A DNA stretch of 64,000 bases from Ypsolopha sequella (GCA_934047225.1 OW204011.1:18736339-18800338), one strand, 5' to 3'; shown: positions 11,285-23,590, numbered from the stretch's first letter. Numbers and translations are program-made. The notes: a model not told the origin generated them from the sequence alone.

Positions 11285-13427
11285 CTTATTAACTGATAAC
11301 ATTTTCCTTAAAACTAGCTGACCGGAGGATCCCACCCTTTATTACAGTTAAACAAATAGACCAATCAAAATAATAAAGTTTATACAATATGACTCAAATT
11401 TAAAATCAAATTAATTATATACTTATAACTATGAATTCTTAAATTAGTACATTGAATTTATAATTAAATTTACAATTTTAATGGTAAAATATAAAATAAA
11501 ACATTAAGGAGCATAACATAATCAAACATAATTTAAAACATTAAAACATTAAAAATTTACAGAATTTACAGAATTAGAACACAAAAAAAAAGCTATCTAT
11601 TTCTGACAGCCGCACACCTTACAACTCTCTCCAAATATCTTAATAATGCAACTCTGTCAGTTTTACTTTGTAAGATTACTGGCAGGTTTGCCTTGTTAAA
11701 GGCAAAGTCGATCACAACCTCCAGATCTGCCCTCCACAAACCGAACCTCGGACAGTCGAACACGACGTGCCAAATCGTCTCCTCCTGGTCAGGATCGCAT
11801 ACGCAGGCTGGACTATCCTTCAGCTTAAAGCGATGAAGGTACGATGCGAGGCCCCCATGCCCTGTAAGGGCTTGCACGTGGGAGGGATTGAGTTTGACCT
11901 TCCTCAGGATCGTATGCGCTGTGGCTACGTCCGGAAGGAAGGTCTTCGTCACCTCCCCCGTGCTGGAGGACTCGTATCGCCCTTGCCACCGAAGGACAGT
12001 CCCCTCGCGTATGGTCCTTCTCAGGTAGGAGAGAGGGACAGCGTCATAGTCGGCCGCCGTTTTCTTGCGGAGGGCAGCGTCTTTAGCAAGTTCGTCTGCG
12101 CGCTCATTTCCGACAGTCCCAACATGCGCCCTCAACCAGAAGAACCTCACGTCACGGCCCTCCTCACGGATTTGACGCACGCACCGCTCAATGCCGTGTG
12201 CCAAAGGGTGCACAAGTGCCCGGCTTTTGAGCAGGTCCAGCGAGGATCTAGAGTCACTCAAGATGTTGACGAGTGGATCCCCGCTGTTAAGGACCTGCTC
12301 CACGGCCCTGAGCAGAGCGTACATCTCCGATTGAAAGACCGTGCAGTAGGGCTCCAGGCGGAACTTCGAATGCCTGGACTCCCCACCGTCCGACCACCAA
12401 GTCAAGGCTGCACCCACCTTCCCCTGTATCTTACTGCCATCAGTAAAGATACAGGGGCCGGCGATTTGGTGAGCCTCTATGGTTTCCGGACTCAGGTCGT
12501 CCACGCACTCGAAGTCCAGCGGCTGTCTGGACGCTGGATGTGGGAACCGACGGAAAGGAACGCGCAGTTCAATCGGTCTGTCGGCTGGAATCTGATCGAT
12601 TCTTTTTCCTCGCTTTGCCCTGTACAGACTTGCAGCCTCCTGAACTCGGAGGTCAAGGGGGAGTACATCAGCCAGTACCAAAGCCGATGATAGAGACACC
12701 GTGCGGTACGCCTTACACAGCTTTTGTGCAAACCCCCGCTGCAGAGACTCAAGTTGATTTATTATCATCAACTTCTCCGCAGCCGGGGCCCAAACACTCG
12801 CCGCGTACAGCACGATGGGCTCTATCACCGAGACGTATATGGTTCTGATGACCTCACGGTTCAAACCCCAACTCACCCTGGCTGCACACGCCAGCTGCTT
12901 GTAGATGTCAGTGACTTTTCTACAAACAGCCGAAACGTGTGCGTTAAAGGTGAGTTTGCTATCGATGATAACACCCAACAGGCGGATTTCCTGCACCAGC
13001 GGCAGGACCTGTCCATCCATGCTGATGACTGGGGGCTCAAACTTAAGCTTCCGCGTCAACACCATCGCGAACGTTTTGTGAGGTGCGAATTTTAGCTTAT
13101 TTTTGAGTCCCCAGTCCAACACAGTCTGGAGGGCCGCGTTAGCTCTCGCCTGAAGGGGGGGTGTAGTTGAGCCGGAGAGCACCAGCACCACGTCGTCCGC
13201 AAAGGCCTGGCAGTGCACTCCTTCCTGCTCCAGTTTTTCGAGCAGGGTGTTGAGAATTAGGTTCCAACAAGTGGGTCCAGCTATTGAGCCTTGGATACAC
13301 CCCTTGTTGGTTCCCTTTTCCCAACTCTCCCTTGCGAAGTGAATACTGACCTTACGGTTCTCCAAGTAGGAGGCTACAAGTCCATATATATTTGCAGGGC
13401 ATCTATGAGCGAGGAGTTGGGTCTTCA
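10936..13427 (-). mobile_element. Copy D: 5'-truncated TRAS-like LINE (A subfamily)
   Basis: Poly(A) tail (10936-10954 on +) and a 3' UTR to 11592. The RNA-sense hairpin next to the tail, CCUCAUCA/UGAUGGGG, is perfect if one G-U pair is allowed. CACGAA/TTCGTG and CCCTG/CAGGG hairpins follow, then the distant pair GGATCCTCC (11085-11093) with GGAGGATCC (11324-11332). The rest of the UTR is A-runs and AT-rich filler. ORF2 is cut just downstream of RT motif A, directly at array 5. Confidence 0.93.
11593..13427 (-). pseudogene. ORF2 of copy D: RT (partial), RNase H and Cys/His tail
   Basis: The frame is open from the truncation (LKTQLLAH) to the stop at 11593, about 610 codons. It keeps RT motif B (NKGCIQGSIAGPTCWNL), the RT active site AFADDVVL, the RNase H (TDGSKIQGKVGAALTWW; HVGTVGNERADELAKDAA) and the C-terminal CVCDPDQEETIWHVVFDC. 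It ends AAVRNR without a helicase extension. Endonuclease and the N-terminal half of RT are missing. The surviving part shows no stop or frameshift, which suggests a recent insertion that was truncated when it was made. Confidence 0.9.
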
Positions 13428-13460
13428 GGTTAGGTTAGGTTAGGTTAGGTTAGGTTAGGT
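13428..13460 (+). repeat. Telomeric TTAGG array 5
   Basis: About six to seven TTAGG units between the truncation of copy D and the poly(T) of copy E. Confidence 0.97.
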
Positions 13461-13786
13461 TTTTTTTTTTTTTTTTTTTTTTAATAAAACGCAAGTGCTA
13501 TGGACATTGATCGCCATACCTTTTTTAGTCATGTTTAATTTGTTCTTTACTTCTCCTTTTCGCTCCTTACATAAAATATATTACTTTTTAGGTGATATAA
13601 AAATTTTTTGTGAATTAAGTTGTTACAATTGAGATTAAATTGACCCTTACTTATAACTAGTTACAAATATTAATAAATCTATGATATTTTTTTTTTTTTT
13701 TTTTTTTTTTTTATTTATTTATTTATTTATTTTTTTTATTTATTTTTTTTTAGTTGTTAATGTCATTATTATTATTATGATGATTA

Positions 13787-13817
<31 letters not shown>

Positions 13818-16800
13818 AATATTAAATATTATACTACTACACGATACATATTTTATTTTTACAATAAGTTGTTACTACAATTATACAAAATTTTAATTAA
13901 TATGGATATGAAAATTTTACAATTATGAAATTACAAATACTACAAACAAACACCTTTATTGTGACGAGGTGGGACGCACAACTTTACCCGGCTCAGACGA
14001 CTGGGGTGCCGCCCGTGCCGCCACTCAGCATGGCGTCAGCCACTGACGTGTCTCGGTTCCTCCAGGCCATTTTTAAATTATACTCTTTGATCGTGCCGGT
14101 CTCAGCTGCCAGGGCGTTCATTATTAGCCGAACTATGGCATCGTTCTTTCGGCGAGCCGTGTAATACACACAGCTGCCGGTATGCCTTGACACCGCCACG
14201 ACCGCGTGATGGATGCTGCTGTGCAACTGCTGGGTGACTTTCGCAGTTCTTATGATCACCACTCTCTCCCACGTAAGTCCTTGAGCCTCGTGGATTGTGT
14301 GGATACGCGACCCTTGTTGCTTACCATAACCCAGACCTTCTAGGAAGGCTTTTTCGGCCTGGGTGTGTACAAGGTAGAGCGTGTTATGCTCGTTTCTTGG
14401 AGGTCGCGTCTCTTCGTAGGATTCCAGAGTCAAGGACCGTGTTTGAGCCTTGGACGAGTATATGCCACTGTAGATCTCCCTTAGGGCATATGCTACGTCC
14501 ATGGGGTTTCGGTGTGTGCACAGCAGTTGTTTTGTTATGCTACCAAAAAGACTGGGACTAAGGTACCTCATCGGGAAGAGGTTTTCTCTGTCAATGAAAG
14601 GGACCTGGTTTTGGTCACCCAGGAGCAAGATTTTGCTGGCGCCGACTATCCTGGTTGCTAACACGATGGCTCCAAAATGGCTCATGAGAGCCTCATCGAC
14701 TATAAGCCGACGGAAGCTCTCGCCCTCGCGAATGCCTTTTACTAGCAATGAGGCCATCGTGCGCACCCTGAATTTTGCAGTTCTGCCGAGCTTGTCCTCC
14801 AGCTTTTGACGGAGGTCTCTCGCTCCTTCTAGGGTGGACGTTGTTACCAGGTCCGTTTCATTGTCAAAGTTGTTGACTACCCAGGTTGTTTTTCCACTAC
14901 CTGGGACCCCGTTTACCCATTCCATTTCTGGTGTCAGCATTTGTACAGCGGCTTCGGTGGGTTCAGAATCCCCTAGCAGTTTGTTTGCTGTTGTTAAGAT
15001 TCTGTCCTCCAGCATTATCCGTGTACACTTGGCGACAACCACAATGGGGTCATCCACTGGGGTGGTGAAAACTGGTTTCCCCATCCGGTTTGACTCGTTT
15101 TCATCCAGTTCCACAAAACCACTGGTGCCATTGAACGCGGCCATGTACTCCCCCGCCATTGTTCCCCCCAATACTTGGAAGGTAGCGTTGTTGTACACCG
15201 CCGCGTCGCACTCCTCGAGTTTGGAATGTAACAATTGCTCGTTCCCCCGACGATAGGCTCGGAGGATCGTTCGGCATGTTTCTTGTTTAGAAACAACTGT
15301 GCCTTTGAGCATCGCTACGTACTCCAGGAGTGCATTGGACAAGTGGTCCGATGGAGTGGTGGGTGTAACGAGTTCCGGTCGGGCAACCAGGCCCCTGTAG
15401 GATTTTGATGGGTTTGTTCGGGTTATTCCTGAGACTGTCCGTGATGAGGTTGTGGGTCTGGGGGGTGTGAGTGTGTCCGAGTGTTTCTTTATTCGTGATG
15501 CAATGTTCGTGAAGCAACCGACTGCTGCTCTGGTCATGGTTGACAACACTCCTTCCGACTCCTTTTGGCGAGGGGGCGGCTGTCTCTCACCTGCGATTTT
15601 TTCTTGCAGCCTTTCTGAACCGCTAAGTTCTGGACTTGCTATTGGGTAGCCCCAGCTGTCGGTGGGGGTGGAAGATTCATCGAGACGGTACGGTCTTAGA
15701 TAACTGAGGTTTTGGCCTCTGTCCTCGTAAACCACCATCTCGTGTTTACTCGAGGCTCTGAGGATCCCCGAGTAATCTTCCACTTCGGCTTTTAAGTAGG
15801 CCACTACCATAGCATCCACGCTGATTTTCTTAGCAGGTCCGTCAATAGCTGCTAGGCTGGAAAGCATCGAACTCGCCTGGGCGAATTCTGAAACGTCGTC
15901 GCCGGCCACGAATAGCGCGATGATTTTATTCTTGGTTCGCACTATTCGGCAGCGATGACCTGCCACGGTGGCGTCGCCGAGCGCCTCAAATGCTTTCCGC
16001 CTCATGGTTGCCTTGAAATTGCTCCCCTTTAGGAGGAGAGCAAGGCCAGGTGAGATGGTGACAAATTTATTTCCCCTTATTCTGCAAAAGCAGATACCGA
16101 GTCTCTCGGTGCTGTCATCCATGAACGTTGCTACTCCTTTGAGTCTTATGCCCGGAGTACCTGCCTCACTGAACTTCAGAAGCTGATACTCCGCTGGCAT
16201 TGAGCAGCTTGTTGTCGGTTGCTGTGTCTGTGTTGGTGTTGGTGTTGGTGTTGGTGTGCTGGTGTTTGTTTGTGGGTGAGGTATGTCGGTGATGTCTGTG
16301 GACGAGTTCCTCTTAGCCGCTGTCCGTATAACGGATTCTACGAATGCAAGGAAGAGCGTTCTGTTGTCTTTGTCTGCGAGGATGTTCCGCAGTTCGGCTT
16401 TTTCCAGCTTCATGTTTAGCCGGTATTCTAACTCCATTCGGGCAACCGCGAAACGAGGGCAGTCTAGTAAAAGATGCCATACTGACTCACTAGTGTCGGG
16501 GTCGCACTCACAACCGGGGCTGCTTTTCAGCTTGAACCGATGCAAGTACTCCGCCATACCCCCGTGTCCTGTCAAGGCTTGCACTTGACGGTGCGTCATT
16601 TTGGTTTCTCGGACTATGCGGAATGCATCATTTACGTCCGGGAAGAATACCTTCGTGACGGCACCAGTGCTGGAGGAGCTGTACCTGTCTTGCCATCTGC
16701 GTACAGTCTCCTCTCTGACCTTTCTTTTGACGTGTGACACGGGAACTTCACTGTAGTCTGGGGCATCACTTGACTGCAAAGCCGCTTGTTTGGCCAGTTC

Positions 16801-18087
16801 GTCTGCTCTTTCGTTTCCGGCTGTGCCCACATGCGCCCTGAGCCAGAAGAGCCGCACCTGCCGACCCTGTGCTCTGATTTCCGCTACGCACTCTTTGATG
16901 TTCCTGGTAAGGGGATGTGTTGTTTTGGGGTTTCTCAGCAGTTCTAGTGACGATCTTGAGTCACTCAAGATGTTAATTTGATCACTAGTGCTGTTCTTGG
17001 CCAAATCAATCGCCCTGTGGAGTGCGTATAATTCTGATTGGAAGACAGTGCACGCCGGATCCAGGCTGAAGGTGTGAAAACTGGTTTCCTGTCCGTCCTC
17101 CCACCATGTGAGGGCTGCTCCAACCTTGCCCTCAATTTTGCTGCCATCAGTGTACACTTGCGGCCCAGCAATTCCGTGGGTGGATAGAGTTTCGGAATCC
17201 ATGTTTTCTAGGAGCTCGAACTCTGTTGTTATGAGTTGAGAAGGATGTGGCTGCTCTAAGTAGCTTATCCTTTGCTCCATTTTCCTTCCTGGTGGTATGT
17301 AGTCTGTACTGATGCCTCGTTTGGCCATGTACAGAATTGCGGCTTCTTGTACTCTAAGGTCCAGGGGTAGTAGGCCCGATAGAATTAGTGCCGAAGAGAG
17401 CGAGACCGTTCTGTACGCTTTGCAGATCTTTTGGCCAAATCCTCTTTGCAGTGCGTCCAGACGATCTCTGATCATCTGGAGTTCTGTGGATTGGTACCAT
17501 GCACTTGCTGCGTACAGTACGATCGGCTCGACAACCGCTACGTATATCGTTCTTACAATTTCACCGTTTAGGCCCCATGTCACCTTTGCTGCGCGCGCTA
17601 GGTGTTTGTATATGTCCGCAGCCTTTTTACAGACTGCGGTCACGTGCGCCTTGAAGGTGAGTTTTCGGTCGATGATGAGACCAAGGAGTTTTATCTCGTC
17701 TACGAGTTCGAGTCTACTTCCTGACATATAGAGGTGTGGTTCCCCGTACTTCAGTTTTTTAGTCATCAACATCGCCTTGGTCTTGTGTGCGGCAAAGTTG
17801 AGCTTGTTCTGAGTACCCCACTCCACTATTGTCTCCAGTGTTGAGTTGACTCGTTGCTCCATGGTTTCGACCGAGTGGCCGGTGAATGTTAGAACTACGT
17901 CGTCCGCGAAAGCCTGCGCATGTACTCCTTCCTGTGCCAGCTTGGCCAACAGCGGATCGAGTATGATGTTCCAAAAAGCTGGTCCTCCGATGGATCCTTG
18001 GACGCAACCCTTTGTAGTATCCCTCTCGCTTGTTGCTCTGGCATAGTTGACCACTATTTTTCGGTCTTGTAGATAGGAGCACACCTA
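13461..18087 (-). mobile_element. Copy E: 5'-truncated helicase-type LINE (L subfamily)
   Basis: Poly(A) tail (13461-13482 on +), a 3' UTR to 13992 matching C and L, and ORF2 from 13993 up to the break at about 18087 in the RT domain. On its 5' side the element does not return to TTAGG: it meets SART-like copy F directly after a filler of about 15 bases. Over the shared 4 kb it is almost identical to copy L, differing by single bases and by six bases in the Thr/Pro linker. Confidence 0.92.
13993..18087 (-). pseudogene. ORF2 of copy E: partial RT, RNase H, unknown domain and SF1 helicase
   Basis: The frame is open for about 1,365 codons with no stop. It begins inside RT (VCSYLQDRKIVVNYA) and keeps motif B (TKGCVQGSIGGPAFWN), AFADDVVL and the RNase H (YTDGSKIEGKVGAALTWW; HVGTAGNERADELAKQAA). 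It also keeps the Cys/His tail (CECDPDTSESVWHLLLDC), a Thr/Pro repeat linker (about 16220-16275), an unrecognised conserved domain and a complete SF1 helicase. Helicase motifs are I (GVPGSGKTT, near 14890), II (DEALMSHFGA), III (LLGDQNQVPF), V (HEAQGLTWE) and VI (VAVSRHTGS). Endonuclease and the RT N-terminus are missing, so the copy is inactive despite its clean frame. Confidence 0.9.
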
Positions 18088-18112
18088 GACTTGCCACAAC
18101 CAAGACTTGCCA
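18085..18112. other. Head-to-head LINE junction (E/F) without telomere repeat
   Basis: Minus-strand copy E ends at about 18087 (GCACACC) and plus-strand copy F starts at about 18102. The filler between them carries GACTTGCCAC, which is repeated as the first bases of F. This is the only contact between neighbouring elements in the window that lacks TTAGG units. Confidence 0.85.
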
Positions 18113-20292
18113 CGGCAGAAGAAAGGGCGGTGACCTATGAGGAGTATCGGATTGCCACAAAGCACCTCCAGATTGCCATCTCTGAGGCTAAGGCCCGGTC
18201 TTGGGCTGAACTTCTACGGGACCTGGACAAGGACCCATGGGGTCGACCATATAAGATGGTCATGGGGAAGCTGCGGCCCTGGGTTCCGCCTTTGACGGAA
18301 ACCCTTGAACCGAATCTGGTAGACACAGTGGTCAACACCCTCTTCCCCAGAACCCAGGATGACCCTGTGCCCTTGACCCCCGTAGAACTGCCAATCTGGT
18401 CCGACGATCTGGAGGTATCAAAACCAGAGCTGACCTGCGCCGTCAAACGCCTATCAGCGCGCAACACCGCCCCTGGCCCTGACGGTATCCCGGGTCGGGC
18501 ATTGGTGCTCGCCATGGTGGAGCTAGGAGACAGGCTAAGGCGGTTGTTTACAAGCTGTCTCCGCATTGGCCAGTTCCCACGCACCTGGAAGGAGGCCAGG
18601 CTGGTGCTTCTGGTGAAGGAGGGCAGAGATCCGGACTCTCCATCCGGTTACCGACCCATATGCCTCTTAGATGAAGTGGGCAAACTATTCGAAAGAATAA
18701 TTGCCCACCGTCTAAACTCGCATCTTGTGAGAGTGGGCCCCGACCTGTCTGACAGCCAGTTCGGCTTTCGACAGGGTCGATCAACATTGGACGCAATTCT
18801 CCGTGTTCGACACATGTCAAACCGGGTGGTCTCCCAGGGCGGGGTAGTGTTGGCGATCAGTTTAGACATAGTGAACGCTTTCAACTCCCTACCCTGGAGT
18901 GCGATCAGAAGGGCGTTGATTGATCACGACGTCCCTTCCTATCTGCAACGGATCATAGGGGCCTACCTGAGCGACAGGACAATTAAATATACGGGTCGAG
19001 ACGGCTCAGTACACAGCAGGGAGGTGAACTGCGGCGTTCCCCAGGGGTCAGTGTTGGGTCCCTTGCTGTGGAACATAGCATATGACGCGGTGCTATGCGT
19101 CGGTCTACCCGAGGGTGTCACAGTCGTCTGTTACGCAGATGACACTCTCGTTCTGATCGAGGGTGACACCTTCGAGAATACCGTCCGAAGCGCCGAACTT
19201 GGTGTGGCCTGCATCGTGGACAAAATCCACGAGCTTGGGCTACGAGTGGCACCCCAGAAGACCGAGGCTATATGGTTCCACAAGCTTCCTCGAAGCCAGG
19301 AACCTCCCAGCCTTTCGGTATGTGTCGGCTCGACTCAGGTCCAGATTGGAAGGTACATGAAGTACCTTGGCCTCATCCTCGACAGCCGTTGGGGGTTTGA
19401 GGAGCACTTCAGCCGTCAGGTCCTTCGGATTCAGAAGGTAGCCGGTGCACTGCACCGACTGCTGCCTAATCTCGGGGGGCCCAGGGAGGAAGTTCGCCGT
19501 CTGTACGCGATGGTAGTGCGGTCTATTGCTCTCTACGGAGCTCCCGTATGGTCCGCAAGACTGGGAATCAGGCGTTGCAGAACTATGTTCTATAGTGTGC
19601 AGCGCAAGATGGCAATGCGGATCGCCCGCGGATATCGCACGATATCGTTCCAGGCGGCGACACTCCTCGCGCGTTTTCCACCGCTTGATATCCTGGCCGA
19701 TATGGATGAGAGGGTATTTGCCTCAAGTCGTGGCATCGACTGTGGTGGTGAAAATGCGCCCCAAGAGCCGCTGGAGAGGGTGAAGCAGCGGGAACACCGC
19801 GCCGCGCTGGAGTCATGGCACGATAGGCTACATGAGCCGCAAAGTGCCAGACAGCGCGTAGTTGGTGCAATACTGCCCAATTTCTGGACGTGGATGATGC
19901 GAGGCTTCGGACGAGTCACGTACCGGATGACGCAAGTGCTCACAGGGCATGGCTGCTTCGGTGAGTATCTGTGTCGAATCGGACGTGAAGAGACGGCCCA
20001 GTGTCACCATTGTGATGGTGATCTGGACTCGGCGCAGCACACGCTCGAAGAGTGCCCTGCCTGGGACTCCGAGCGGCAGGACCTGGTAAGTCAGGTTGGG
20101 CAGGACCTCTCTCCACCAGCGTTAGTCAATTCTATGCTGACAGGGGAGAGTTCATGGGATGCCGTTACCAGGTTCTGCGAGAGCGTAATGGTGCGGAAAG
20201 AGGAGGCTGAGCGGGAGAGGGAGAGGGCCAATCCCGCTCGAAGGAGGAGGCACCGAGGAGGAAGAGGTGACCACCTCCATACCGCCCAGTAG
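18102..20292 (+). pseudogene. ORF2 of copy F: RT and Cys/His tail (endonuclease missing)
   Basis: About 730 codons open from the break to the stop at 20290-20292. The RT is recognisable from NTAPGPDGIPGRAL, YRPICLLDEVGKLFERI, FGFRQGRSTLDAI, SLDIVNAFNSLPW (motif A), VPQGSVLGPLLWN (motif B) and CYADDTLVLIEG (active site). No RNase H motif is seen after RT, unlike the minus-strand elements. The C-terminus has GHGCFGEYLCRIGREE and a CHHC...H...C finger, then a basic tail rich in Arg. The endonuclease and ORF1 are lost through 5' truncation. Copy F keeps the base that copy H has lost near 55386, so its RT frame is intact. Confidence 0.9.
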
Positions 20293-20319
20293 TTCGGGCA
20301 TAGAATAAGACTACGGTAT

Positions 20320-20352
20320 CCCCTGCCTGTCGTAAAAGGCGACTAAAAGGGG
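20320..20352 (+). promoter_or_regulatory. 3' UTR stem-loop 1 of copy F
   Basis: Outer stem CCCC/GGGG (20320-20323 and 20349-20352) and inner stem GTCG/CGAC (20329-20332 and 20340-20343) with a 7-base loop TAAAAGG. Similar hairpins are common in 3' UTRs of R1-clade insect LINEs and probably serve as recognition signals for the element's RT (inference). Confidence 0.75.
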
Positions 20353-20592
20353 CTCCCGAGCTGCGGATGCGTGGGGTGGGGGCCCTTCGTATCTACTAAA
20401 CAGCTCCGGGAGGATGGCAGCACGATGTGGCCTCGTGCTGCCTTGGCACCGAGAGGGTGCAAGGGGAAGCAATACTCAGCTTCCCCAGGGAGGGCCGCAG
20501 ACGCGGCGTTGCGCCAGAGGGGCACCGGTGCGTTCCACAGGAGATCCCGGAGCCCCTTGATTGGCGTGGAGGAAGGCCACCATGGGGTTTTA

Positions 20593-20609
20593 GCCGGTAA
20601 GAGTCCGGC
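20593..20609 (+). promoter_or_regulatory. 3' UTR stem-loop 2 of copy F
   Basis: Stem GCCGG/CCGGC closing a 7-base loop TAAGAGT, about 55 bases before the poly(A) tail. The loop resembles that of stem-loop 1. Confidence 0.75.
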
Positions 20610-20682
20610 ATAACCTCTCCCGCTCCCCCAAGCCGGAAGGTATCCATGAAGGATTTCCCCATGTAAAAAAAAAAAAAAAAAA

Positions 20683-20701
20683 GGTTAGGTTAGGTTAGGT
20701 T

Positions 20702-20705
<4 letters not shown>
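20683..20705 (+). repeat. Telomeric TTAGG array 6
   Basis: Only about four units, the shortest array of the window. It lies between the poly(A) of plus-strand F and the poly(T) of minus-strand I, so two tails face each other across 23 bases. Confidence 0.97.
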
Positions 20706-20737
<32 letters not shown>

Positions 20738-20739
20738 TC

Positions 20740-20821
20740 CCATCTTACGGGTAGCCTGCTAACGGTATACAAACTAATTTCCCGTAAGGGTCTCAAAACT
20801 ATAGGGCTAATTTTTCACATT

Positions 20822-20863
<42 letters not shown>

Positions 20864-23590
20864 CATCGGTACTGTTGCATTGGTGCAACAAAACATAATT
20901 AATATAAAGTTGCAGGTTCAAAGAGTCAAATTATGATTCAATTACATTATATTTAGTGTTTGTTTTAAATCAAATTGGAATCAGATTATTTATTTATGTA
21001 AACATATTTTACTTGTTCTTTTTATAAATTTCTCGTCAGGGTTTCAGAACCATTTTGCTAGTTTTCACAATAATTTTCTTATTGGCCACATCGGCACTGT
21101 TGCAGTAGTGCAACAAAAATGCAACGTTCAGTAATATACAGTTACATATAGTTACAATCAAATAATGATACAATTGTCTTTTCTGCCACATCGGCACTGT
21201 TGCAGTAGTGTAATTATAATGCAACATACAGTATTATACAATTATATAAAGTTGCAGGTTCAAAGAATTAATAAATGGTACAATTACATTATATTTAGTG
21301 TTCGTATTAAATCAAATTAGAATCGTCTTAAAATCATGAAACTAGTTTTAGTATTAATTGTCTTATTTGCCAAATTGGCATTGTTGCATTTTGCAACACA
21401 AGCTAGTTTAAACTTAAATTGTCTTATTTGTCACATCGGCTTTATTTCAATATGCAACAATAATGCAACACACAGTAATTATACAGTGACATACAGTTAC
21501 AATTAAAGAATGATACAATTATATTTATTTATTTAGTGTCTAGATAAAAATAAAGCAAAATATTCGGTTGTGTTAAAATGTTGCAAGCGCAACACCTCTG
21601 CTAACTATTGCACATGCAACACCAGCATCACTTCAGCCAATGTGTTGCAAATGCAACGCTATAACGCCGCATTTTCTTTTTCTGTGATTTTGTTGTGACG
21701 TCGCCACACGCTTAGACACATGTTGCACTTTCCCACAGGCATTTATCAAATTCAAATTGTTGCAAATGCCACACATTACATCCGCAACACAGCCCCAAAC
21801 AGCTACTATGTTACAGACGCAAGTCTGTCATAAAGTTATGTTGAGTTATTTCGGTTATTGAATCATATAACATTAAATCAATTTAAGCGAATCAGATTAT
21901 TTATTAATGTAAATAGGTTTTAGTTGTTGTTATTATTAATTCCCAGTAAGGGTCTCAGAACCATAATGCTAGTTTTAACATGTTTTATTTGCCACATCAG
22001 CACTGTTGCATTAGTGCAACAATAATCAACATACAGTATTATTTAGTTACATACAGTAACATAAAGTTGCAGGTTCAAAGAATCAAATAATGATACGATC
22101 ACATTATATTAAGTGTCCATTTTAAATCAAATTAGAATCGGATTATTTATTAATGTAAACCAATTTTAATTGTTGTTATTATTAATTTCCCTTAATGGTC
22201 GCAGAACCATAAAGCTAGTTTTAACATTAATTGTCTTATTTGCCACATCGGCAATATGTATGCAACAATACTGCAACATACAGTAATATAATAGCATACA
22301 TTAATAATCAAATACTGATACAATTATATTATATTTAGTGTTTAAATCAAAATAAAGTAATGTATAGATAGAGATTATATGCTCCATTGTAATCAAGTTA
22401 GGTTATGTTATTTCGGTTACATTAACATACAATACTATAAAGTTGTAGGTTCAAAAATCAAATAATGATATAATTACATTATACTTAGTGTCCAGATTAA
22501 ATTAAAGCAATATATATAATAGATAGAGTTTATATGTTCCACTGTAACCGGTTATTCTAAGATGTTGCAAGCGCAACAGCTCTGCTACTTGTTGCAAATG
22601 CAACACCAGCATTAGTTCAGCCAATGTGTTGCAAATGCAACACAAGCATTATTTCAGCCAATGTGTTGCAAATGCAACACCAGCCTTATTTCAGCCAATG
22701 TGTTGCAAGTGCAACACTACAACGCCACATTTTTATTTTTACTGTAATTTTTGTTGCGACACTGCCACACGTTTAGACACCTGTTGCACCTGCCGATACA
22801 AGTACTTGTTACAATCAAATTGTTGCAAATGCCACACTTTGCATCCGCAACACAGCGCCAAACAGTTATTATGTTACAAATGCAAATCTATCGAAAAGTT
22901 ATGTTAAGTTATTTCGGTTATTGAATCATTTAATATTAAATCAAATTAAGCGAACAAGCTTATTTATTAATGTTAATATATTTTAGTTATTGTTATTATT
23001 AATTCCCAGTAAGGGTCTCAGAACCATAAAGCTAGTTTTAACATGTTTTATTTGCCACATCTGCACTGTTGCAGTATCGCAACAATAATGCAACATACAG
23101 TAATATACAGTAACCTACAGTAATATAAATTTGCAGATTCGAAACAATCGAATAATGATACAATTACCTTTTATTTAGTGTCAGATCAAAATAAAGCAAT
23201 ATATAGATAGAGTTTATATTTGCCACTGTAATCAGTTATACTAAAATGTTGCAAGCGCAACACCTCTGCTATTCATTACACATGCAACAACAATATTATT
23301 TCAGTCAATGTGTTGCAAATGCAACACTTCAACGCTGCATTTTTCTTTTACTGCAATTCTGTTGCGACGTTGTCACACGCTTATATTCCTATTGCACTTG
23401 CCCAACAAGCACTTGTCACAGTCGAATTGTTGGAAATGTCACACATTGCATCCTCAACACAGCGCCAAACAGCTTTGTTGCGATTTGCTCCGTGAAGACG
23501 TCCTTGTGTCACCGTGTTCGATGTGGGCTGATTGTCACAAATTGAAGTTTTTAGTGTTGCAATTGGAGCGTTGAATGTATGAAGTGTTGC
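20740..23590 (-). repeat. 3' UTR hairpin and tandem-repeat array of copy I
   Basis: The non-coding 3' UTR is built from degenerate repeats. One module centres on GCCACATCGGCACTGTTGCA followed by a short spacer and TGCAACA. It occurs about eight times: near 20865, 21086, 21186, 21370, 21430, 21992, 22241 and 23055. A second module, with clusters of GTGTTGCAAATGCAACAC-like palindromes, begins near 21579, 22563 and 23247. At least thirteen perfect or near-perfect hairpins with stem TGTTGC/GCAACA and 3-6-base loops can be read. Examples are 20873-20890, 21098-21115, 21579-21594, 22563-22578, 22590-22605, 22626-22643, 22663-22680, 22700-22717, 23247-23262 and 23310-23327. Short + strand ORFs here are by-products. 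Confidence 0.85.

Larger units (their letters stand above)
18102..20682 (+). mobile_element. Copy F: 5'-truncated SART-like LINE (H subfamily)
   Basis: Plus-strand LINE, nearly identical to copy H from the base matching 54669 onward. It has ORF2 to 20292, a 3' UTR of about 370 bases with two short stem-loops, a poly(A) tail (20665-20682), then TTAGG. The opposite strand relative to TRAS-like copies, with poly(A) followed by GGTTAGG, matches the known opposite insertion of SART and TRAS elements in insect telomeres. Confidence 0.92.

Noticed and set aside
11132..11335. Lys-rich minus-strand ORF
   Set aside because: It reads A-runs in the 3' UTR of copy D; no coding signal.
14295..15256. Several + strand ORFs of 60-140 codons across the helicase regions (also 39492-40453, 63244-63999)
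   Set aside because: Antisense shadows repeated identically in each copy of the same coding region.
22626..22907. Cys/His-rich + strand ORF resembling a metal-binding peptide (also near 23246-23545)
   Set aside because: It arises from repeated GCAACAC/GTGTTGC palindromes in the 3' UTR of copy I.
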